Source: Flavobacterium sp. SH_e
GTDB taxonomy: Bacteria; Bacteroidota; Bacteroidia; Flavobacteriales; Flavobacteriaceae
Assembly (NCBI RefSeq): GCF_025717045.1
Contig: NZ_JAOVZN010000006.1
Coordinates: 274,269-338,268, forward strand
Length of the DNA: 64,000 nucleotides
Reading direction: 5' to 3'
Shown here: one piece after another, positions 58,970 to 64,000 of the stretch
Layout of the letters: each line of letters begins with the position of its first letter
Numbering within the stretch: the first letter of the stretch is position 1
Position numbers and translations under genes: made by a program
Notes under the pieces: generated by a model
The model's input: the letters and a program-made list of their open reading frames with translations, nothing else
What the model was told of the DNA's origin: nothing
The model's database searches: none

Positions 58970-60658
58970 TTACCAGAACTTAACATAAAGCGCAGCAATA
59001 ATCAATAACGTAATAACGATTAAGACTGTTGTTTGCGGTTTAACTTTAAACATTTCAGAATCAATTTCAAATGCTTTAGGGTTTACTTTCGGACCAGCAA
59101 AACTTATAAGAATCATGGCAATCATTGTGAATAAGAATGATAATCCCATACAAATGTGGAAAGGAATTTCAAAAGCTCCTTTTCCATTATTGTAAGCTGT
59201 ATATAAAAGTGTGTCGTTTCCAAATAAAGCTGGAGCGTATTCGTTGAATAAAACAGATAATAAGAATCCTAAGATTACCCCAACGATTGCTGCTGTTCCA
59301 GTAGTTCTTTTCCAGAACATACCTAAGAAGAACATTGCAAAAACTCCAGGGCTAATGAATCCAGTGTATTTTTGGATGTAAGTAAATCCTCCAACACCAC
59401 CAATTCCTAAAACATCATTCCATGTAAATAAAACAGCTAAAAGCATTGCAACAAAAACGGCAATACGACCAATGTTTACTTGTTGTTTTTCACCAGCTTC
59501 TTTTTGAATGTATTTTTTATGAACATCTAAAGTATAGATTGTAGAAATACTGTTTACTTTTCCAGCTAAAGACGCTACGATCGCAGCTGTTAAAGCGGCA
59601 ACAGAAAGACCTTTTAATCCAGTTGGAAGGAATGTTAATATAGCAGAATATGCCTCATCTTTTACTCCTCCTTCTAATTGAGGTAAATGTCCGTTTGTAT
59701 ATAAAACATAAGCAGCTATACCAGGAAGCATTACGATAAGTGGCATTAATAATTTTAACATACCAGCAAACAAAATACCTGTACGAGCCGTTTGTAAATC
59801 TGCTCCAAGTGCTCTTTGCGTAATGTATTGGTTACATCCCCAGTAGTTTAAGTTGATGATCCAGATACCAGCAGCGTAAGATAACAATCCAGGGAAAGTT
59901 AAATATTTATCGATTTCAAGTTGAGAAGACGTTGCAGTTGGTTTCGGAATAATCATTTTGAAATGTTCTGGAGCCTGCTGCATTAAAACTTTGAAACCGG
60001 CAATTGCATTTTGGCCAACACCAAAAGCTTCTGCAACTGTTGTTAAAGCAATATAAGAAGTTACCAAACCTCCAATAATTAATACAGCCACCTGAATAAC
60101 ATCTGTATAAGCTACAACTTTCATTCCTCCAAGAGAAATAAATAAAGCAAAAATAGCTAATCCAAGCATGATTACGTGAAGATATTCTCCGCCAGCAAGT
60201 TTGTTAATTGCAACTGCTCCTAAGTATAGGATAGAAGTTAAGTTTACAAAAACGTACAAAAACAACCAGAAAACCGCCATAATCAAAGCAGTAGATTCGT
60301 TGTAACGTGTTTTTAAGAATTGTGGCATAGTGTAAATCTTATTTTTAAGATATACAGGGATAAACCACACAGCAACAATAATAAGGGCAACGGCAGCAAG
60401 CCACTCGTAAGCAGCAACTGCGATTCCTAAGAAGAAACCTTCACCGCTCATTCCGATGAATTGTTCTGCAGAGATGTTAGAAGCAATAAGAGAAGCTCCA
60501 ATTGCCCACCAAGTTAAATTTCCTTCAGCCAAAAAGTAAGCTTTAGCATCATGTTCGTCCTGTTTACGTTTGCGGTAAACGGTGTAACCGTAGACAGAGA
60601 CTACGATAAAATAAATAATAAAAACCGCATAATCTGCGAAAGCGAGGTTTTGGTTCAT
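58970..60658 (-). CDS. Sodium:sugar symporter (SSS family)
   Basis: 562 residues, about 14 membrane segments of the LeuT-like sodium/solute symporter fold. ASLIASNISAEQFIGMSGEG (about 55-74) is the SSS first-core-helix pattern with sodium-site residues, and ALTAAIVASLAGKVNSISTIY near 365 holds the other sodium ligands. It imports a sugar together with Na+. It lies between the deoxy-sugar genes and the gal operon on the same strand, with its own promoter and terminator, so its substrate could be L-fucose, galactose or glucose. Confidence 0.9.
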   Translation of the reverse strand: MNQNLAFADYAVFIIYFIVVSVYGYTVYRKRKQDEHDAKAYFLAEGNLTWWAIGASLIASNISAEQFIGMSGEGFFLGIAVAAYEWLAAVALIIVAVWFIPVYLKNKIYTMPQFLKTRYNESTALIMAVFWLFLYVFVNLTSILYLGAVAINKLAGGEYLHVIMLGLAIFALFISLGGMKVVAYTDVIQVAVLIIGGLVTSYIALTTVAEAFGVGQNAIAGFKVLMQQAPEHFKMIIPKPTATSSQLEIDKYLTFPGLLSYAAGIWIINLNYWGCNQYITQRALGADLQTARTGILFAGMLKLLMPLIVMLPGIAAYVLYTNGHLPQLEGGVKDEAYSAILTFLPTGLKGLSVAALTAAIVASLAGKVNSISTIYTLDVHKKYIQKEAGEKQQVNIGRIAVFVAMLLAVLFTWNDVLGIGGVGGFTYIQKYTGFISPGVFAMFFLGMFWKRTTGTAAIVGVILGFLLSVLFNEYAPALFGNDTLLYTAYNNGKGAFEIPFHICMGLSFLFTMIAMILISFAGPKVNPKAFEIDSEMFKVKPQTTVLIVITLLIIAALYVKFW

Positions 60659-60798
60659 TGTTAGTAGTATTTTAAATAATTATTATAAGGTTGTTTGTTT
60701 ATTTGGTTTTTTAGTCAGTTTTTATGTTGTCAAATCTTGTTAAAAATGCAAGATGTGTTTTATTTCTGTTATTTTTTTGCGAAAATAAAAGAGAGAGC

Positions 60799-60827
60799 CA
60801 AATGTAAAATAAAAATTTATAAATCAA
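60799..60827 (-). promoter_or_regulatory. Promoter of the sugar symporter gene
   Basis: On the minus strand TTG (60827-60825), 18 bases, TACATTTG (60806-60799). Transcription would start near 60793, giving a long leader of about 135 bases. The 252-base gap holds nothing else that I can identify. Confidence 0.5.
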
Positions 60828-60910
60828 CCATCATGAAATGTATTTTTTACATTTATTGACTGGGTATTATGTTAAATTTTCACTTTTAGGTTCTGCAACA
60901 AGAGTAAATG

Positions 60911-61969
60911 CTATGCTTTTACGAGACTTTTATAATGTACATCTGAAAGCTGTCTTAAAATTTCGGCACTTTTTTCAGGAGTAATATCGCGTTGAGATTC
61001 ACCCATCATTTCATATCCAACCATAAACTTTTTTACTGTTGCTGATCTCAACAATGGCGGATAAAAATGCATATGGAAATGCCATTCAGGGTGAATTAAA
61101 CCATCTGTTGGCGATTGGTGAATTCCTGAAGAATATGGAAATGAAGTATTAAATAAATTGTCATACTTCGTAGTCAATTGTTTTAAGATTTTCGCGAAAG
61201 CGGTACTTTCATCAGCAGTAAAATTGGTGATTTTGTTTACTGCTCTTTTGCTCACAATCATTGTTTCATAAGGCCAGATTGCCCAAAATGGAACAAGCGC
61301 CACAAAATGATCATTCTCGATTACAATGCGTTCGCCAACTTTTAGCTCGGCTTGAACATAATCTTCTAATAGTGTTTTTTGATTTTTATCGAAATATGAT
61401 TTTAAGCTGTTTTGTGTTTTTTCAACTTGAGTTGGTAACGAAGATTGCGCCCAGATTTGTCCGTGTGGGTGTGGGTTACTGCATCCCATAACGCTTCCTT
61501 TGTTTTCAAAAATTTGAACGTGATTAATGAATTTTATATTACCTAAATCAGTGTATTCTTTTTGCCAAGTTTTGATGATGTTCTCAATATCGGCAATTTC
61601 CATTTCTGGTAAAGTTAAATCGTGTCTTGGAGAAAAACAGACTACTCTCGAAATTCCTTGTTCTGGTTTTGCTTTAAAAAAAGTATGTTTAATATCATCT
61701 TCAAAAATAATTTCGTCCTGCTTCATTGCAGCAAAATCATTTTCAAAAACAAAACTGCTTTCGTACTGTGGGTTATTCATTCCGTTGGCACGAACATTTC
61801 CTGGACACAAATAACAAGTAGGGTCGTATTTAGGAAGTTCTTCTGTTGAAATAGTTTCATTTTGCCCCTGCCAAGGACGTTTTGCACGATGAGGTGAAAC
61901 TAAAACCCATTCATTGATTAGAGGATTGAAGCGTCTGTGCGGATCTTCGTTAATGTCAAAATTTTTCAT
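60911..61969 (-). CDS. galT: Galactose-1-phosphate uridylyltransferase
   Basis: 352 residues. The zinc ligands C52 and C55 (TCYLCPG) and the HPH active site (NPHPHGQIW, H169 as the nucleophile that becomes uridylylated) are intact. It converts UDP-glucose and galactose 1-phosphate to UDP-galactose and glucose 1-phosphate in the Leloir pathway. It lies 17 bases after galK and is the last gene of the galM-galK-galT run. Confidence 0.97.
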   Translation of the reverse strand: MKNFDINEDPHRRFNPLINEWVLVSPHRAKRPWQGQNETISTEELPKYDPTCYLCPGNVRANGMNNPQYESSFVFENDFAAMKQDEIIFEDDIKHTFFKAKPEQGISRVVCFSPRHDLTLPEMEIADIENIIKTWQKEYTDLGNIKFINHVQIFENKGSVMGCSNPHPHGQIWAQSSLPTQVEKTQNSLKSYFDKNQKTLLEDYVQAELKVGERIVIENDHFVALVPFWAIWPYETMIVSKRAVNKITNFTADESTAFAKILKQLTTKYDNLFNTSFPYSSGIHQSPTDGLIHPEWHFHMHFYPPLLRSATVKKFMVGYEMMGESQRDITPEKSAEILRQLSDVHYKSLVKA

Positions 61970-61986
61970 TGTAGTGTGTTGTGGTT

Positions 61987-63147
61987 TTAAAGTAGCGTTG
62001 TTCCGTTCGAGATTTTTACATCATAGAATTTTAATTCAATTCCAAATGTATCTAAATAAAGCTTTGAAAACTTACGCTTAACCTCATTTTCATATCCTTT
62101 TTTAACTAAATTGATCGTGCAGCCTCCAAAACCGCCTCCCATTAGTCTTGAACCAATGATTGCTTCATCTTCTTTTGCCGTATCAACAAGCATATCTAAT
62201 TCTTCACAGCTTACTTCATATTCTTGCGATAAACCATAATGTGTTTCAAAAAGTAATTCGCCTAAAAGTTCAATATTTCCTTTATCTAAAGCTACGCAGG
62301 CTTTGATAACGCGACTGATTTCTTTCACCACAAAATGAACTCTAGCAAAAACTTTCTCAGTCATTTTATCTTTCAGACTTAGAACTTGCTCTTCTGTCGC
62401 ATCTCTAAAACTTTTTACTTCGGGAAAATGGCTTTTTATGATGGATAAACCTTCTTCACATTCGATTCTTCTCGTATTATATTCTGATGTAAAAAGAGAA
62501 TGTTTTACATTAGAATCAAATAAAATCAGAGAATAATCTTTGAAGTCGGCATTGTGATATTCAAAATCTAAAGTGTTGCAATCTAATTTGATCACTTTAT
62601 TTTCTAGGCCATGAACGCTAGAAAATTGATCCATAATTCCGCAGTTGATTCCAACCCAATGTTCTGCTTTTTGTCCTAATAATGAAATGTCAACTTTTTC
62701 AATTTTTAAATCGAAAAGAGATTTGATTCCGAAAATCATTCCGCATTCTAAAGCTGCTGATGAAGACAATCCAGAACCAACCGGAATATTACTGCTGAAA
62801 ACGCAATTGAAACCTTCAAACGAAAATCCGTTATCTTGCAATTGTTTGATTACGCCACGAATGTAATTGGTCCAAACTACATCGCTCAATTTTACTTCTT
62901 GAGTCAAATCGATTTCGAATTCTTCATTCAAATCGATAGCGATTATTTTAGAGTTTTTTGTATTATTTTTTTCAAAAGCAAAACAAATTACTTTATCAAT
63001 TGCAGCAGGTAAAACATAACCGTCATTGTAGTCAACATGTTCTCCGATAATGTTAATTCTACCTGGAGAAAGAACCGTTTTTTGAGGAGAAGAACCAAAA
63101 GATTTTTCGAAAAAAGCAACGGTGTTTTGTATTAAAATATCATTCAT
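61987..63147 (-). CDS. galK: Galactokinase
   Basis: 386-residue GHMP kinase. The galactokinase signature PGRINIIGEHVDYNDG (28-43), the ATP motif GSGLSSSAALE (about 125-135) and the C-terminal GGFGGCTINLV are all present. It phosphorylates alpha-D-galactose at O1 with ATP. Its partners galM and galT flank it at gaps of 37 and 17 bases. Confidence 0.97.
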   Translation of the reverse strand: MNDILIQNTVAFFEKSFGSSPQKTVLSPGRINIIGEHVDYNDGYVLPAAIDKVICFAFEKNNTKNSKIIAIDLNEEFEIDLTQEVKLSDVVWTNYIRGVIKQLQDNGFSFEGFNCVFSSNIPVGSGLSSSAALECGMIFGIKSLFDLKIEKVDISLLGQKAEHWVGINCGIMDQFSSVHGLENKVIKLDCNTLDFEYHNADFKDYSLILFDSNVKHSLFTSEYNTRRIECEEGLSIIKSHFPEVKSFRDATEEQVLSLKDKMTEKVFARVHFVVKEISRVIKACVALDKGNIELLGELLFETHYGLSQEYEVSCEELDMLVDTAKEDEAIIGSRLMGGGFGGCTINLVKKGYENEVKRKFSKLYLDTFGIELKFYDVKISNGTTLL

Positions 63148-63184
63148 TATATAGTTAGTTGTATTGTGGTTTTTTGGAATTGTA

Positions 63185-64000
63185 TTAATTTAAACTTTCA
63201 AATTTGTAAAGTGTTTTTTGCGTGTATTCTTCGCCTTTTTTCAAAACGGCATTCGGAAAATGAGCATGATTTGGTGCGTCAGGGAAATTTTGTGTTTCAA
63301 AACAAATTCCGCTTTGGGCATTATAATCTACATTTTCTTTTCCTTTTAGTTTTCCGAAACAATTTCCGCCTACATATATATGTACACTTGGCTGATCGGT
63401 ATAAACATTCATTCTCAGTTTGTTTTTTAAGCTAATTAATTGTCCAACAATTTCAGTTTTAGAATTCACAACAAAAGAGTTGTCAATTGGAAACGGACAG
63501 TTTTTTGGAGTTCTAAAATCAAAATCATGATTGGTTAAATCAGTAAAGTTTCCAGTTGGAATATTATCTGAATTTGTTTCCAGCATTTTAGCCGATTTGA
63601 TAAACATTTGCTGTTCTAAAACATTTCCGTCGTGTCCGTCAAGGTTAAAATAACTATGATGCGTCAAATTGATAATAGTATCTTCTGTTGAGGTAGCTTT
63701 ATATTCTAATTTTAATTCATTTTCCTCCGTCAAAGTATAAGTCAAATAAACAGTCATTTCACCAGGGAAATTTTCGTCTAAATGCTCGCTCAAAAGACCA
63801 AAAGTAATTGATGGATTTTCACCAGAAGAGGCATTAACAACGCTCCAAGCTTTTCTTCCAAATCCCAGATCTCCTCCATGAAGCGTGTTTCCATTATTGT
63901 TTCCGCCAAGTTGAAATTTTTTGTCGTTAAGACTAAAAGTTGCATTATGGATACGTCCAGCATAACGGCCAACAGTAGTCCCAAAATATGGAGCACTTGG
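63185..64000 (-). CDS. galM: Aldose 1-epimerase (galactose mutarotase), 5' end beyond the window
   Basis: The frame is open from 64000 to the stop at 63185, giving 271 residues; the N-terminus lies outside the window. The frame reads APYFGTTVGRYAGRIHNATF at the edge, which is the mutarotase core; NLTHHSYFNLDG holds the catalytic histidine, and YVGGNCFGKLKGKENVDYN and SGICFETQNFPDAPNHAHFP end the fold, with the catalytic Glu in CFETQ. A shorter reading from a TTG at 63793 is not the true start. It makes alpha-galactose for galK. Confidence 0.95.
   Translation of the reverse strand, partial: PSAPYFGTTVGRYAGRIHNATFSLNDKKFQLGGNNNGNTLHGGDLGFGRKAWSVVNASSGENPSITFGLLSEHLDENFPGEMTVYLTYTLTEENELKLEYKATSTEDTIINLTHHSYFNLDGHDGNVLEQQMFIKSAKMLETNSDNIPTGNFTDLTNHDFDFRTPKNCPFPIDNSFVVNSKTEIVGQLISLKNKLRMNVYTDQPSVHIYVGGNCFGKLKGKENVDYNAQSGICFETQNFPDAPNHAHFPNAVLKKGEEYTQKTLYKFESLN

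Noticed and set aside
58792..58998. 68-codon minus-strand frame downstream of the symporter
   Set aside because: It is built from inverted repeats and the terminator hairpin; no family features.
63790..64000. Possible frameshift in galM, since a different frame is open at the window end
   Set aside because: The galM frame itself stays open to base 64000 and encodes conserved mutarotase sequence; the other frame is a shadow.
1..64000. Prophage, integrative element or tRNA-linked island
   Set aside because: No integrase, transposase, phage structural gene, tRNA or att-like direct repeats were found; base composition looks even throughout.

Overview
The window is a chromosomal segment of a Flavobacterium-like member of the Bacteroidota. 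The grounds are an AT-rich genome, near absence of Shine-Dalgarno sites, promoter motifs of the TTG-N(17-23)-TAnnTTTG type, a split ATP synthase operon (no atpD or atpC beside atpA and atpG), an intact flexirubin/dialkylresorcinol pigment cluster, and an aromatic amino acid lyase that I recognise as very close to the Flavobacterium johnsoniae tyrosine ammonia-lyase. No tRNA, rRNA, CRISPR array, transposase or phage gene was seen.

Layout. 1-5.9 kb: ATP synthase operon (AtpZ/AtpI-like, membrane protein, atpB, E, F, H, A, G), closed by a strong terminator. 5.9-6.5 kb: a gene-free island with one very long hairpin and three ~88-bp tandem repeats. 6.5-13.5 kb: acetyltransferase, then flippase, dut, sugar nucleotidyltransferase, TPR protein, LolA/LolB-like lipoprotein and EnvC-type amidase activator. 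13.5-18.5 kb: CBS protein, rbfA plus a LolC/E-like permease, a MATE transporter and dusB.

18.6-51.9 kb: flexirubin cluster, almost all on the minus strand. Tyrosine ammonia-lyase makes 4-coumarate. A PaaK-type ligase would activate it. A type II PKS/FAS set extends it to an aryl polyene: two ACPs, three complete ketosynthases, one chain-length-factor-like KS lacking all three catalytic residues, one half-size KS relic, a ketoreductase, three hotdog proteins and a thioesterase. DarA and DarB make the dialkylresorcinol. Several acyltransferase-like proteins (LpxL-type, BtrH-type, PlsC domain on an MMPL exporter, C45 Ntn-hydrolase) are candidates for ester formation. LolA-like protein, lipoproteins, MMPL and ABC exporters and a beta-barrel protein suggest delivery to the outer membrane. 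A flavin-dependent halogenase-like gene is divergent from the lyase.

52-58.7 kb: a non-phosphorylative deoxy-sugar (L-fucose- or L-rhamnose-type) oxidation cluster: mutarotase, FAH-family hydrolase, two SDR dehydrogenases, UxaA-family dehydratase and an AraC regulator. 59-64 kb: SSS sugar symporter and a galM-galK-galT operon, with galM cut by the window edge.

Intergenic spaces carry many short dispersed inverted repeats of several families (GCCACGAATT-, CAAAGGCACAAAGG-, AACTTTGTCAAAGTT-, TTCCGTAGGAA- and CACATAGAAACATAG-type), mostly at transcription-unit joints. The observations I rate highest are the split of dehydratase catalytic residues over separate hotdog proteins, the KS/CLF set with an extra half-size KS, the surplus of acyltransferase candidates, a perfect inverted repeat in the lyase/halogenase divergent promoter, the tandem-repeat island, and an SDR whose catalytic lysine is asparagine.
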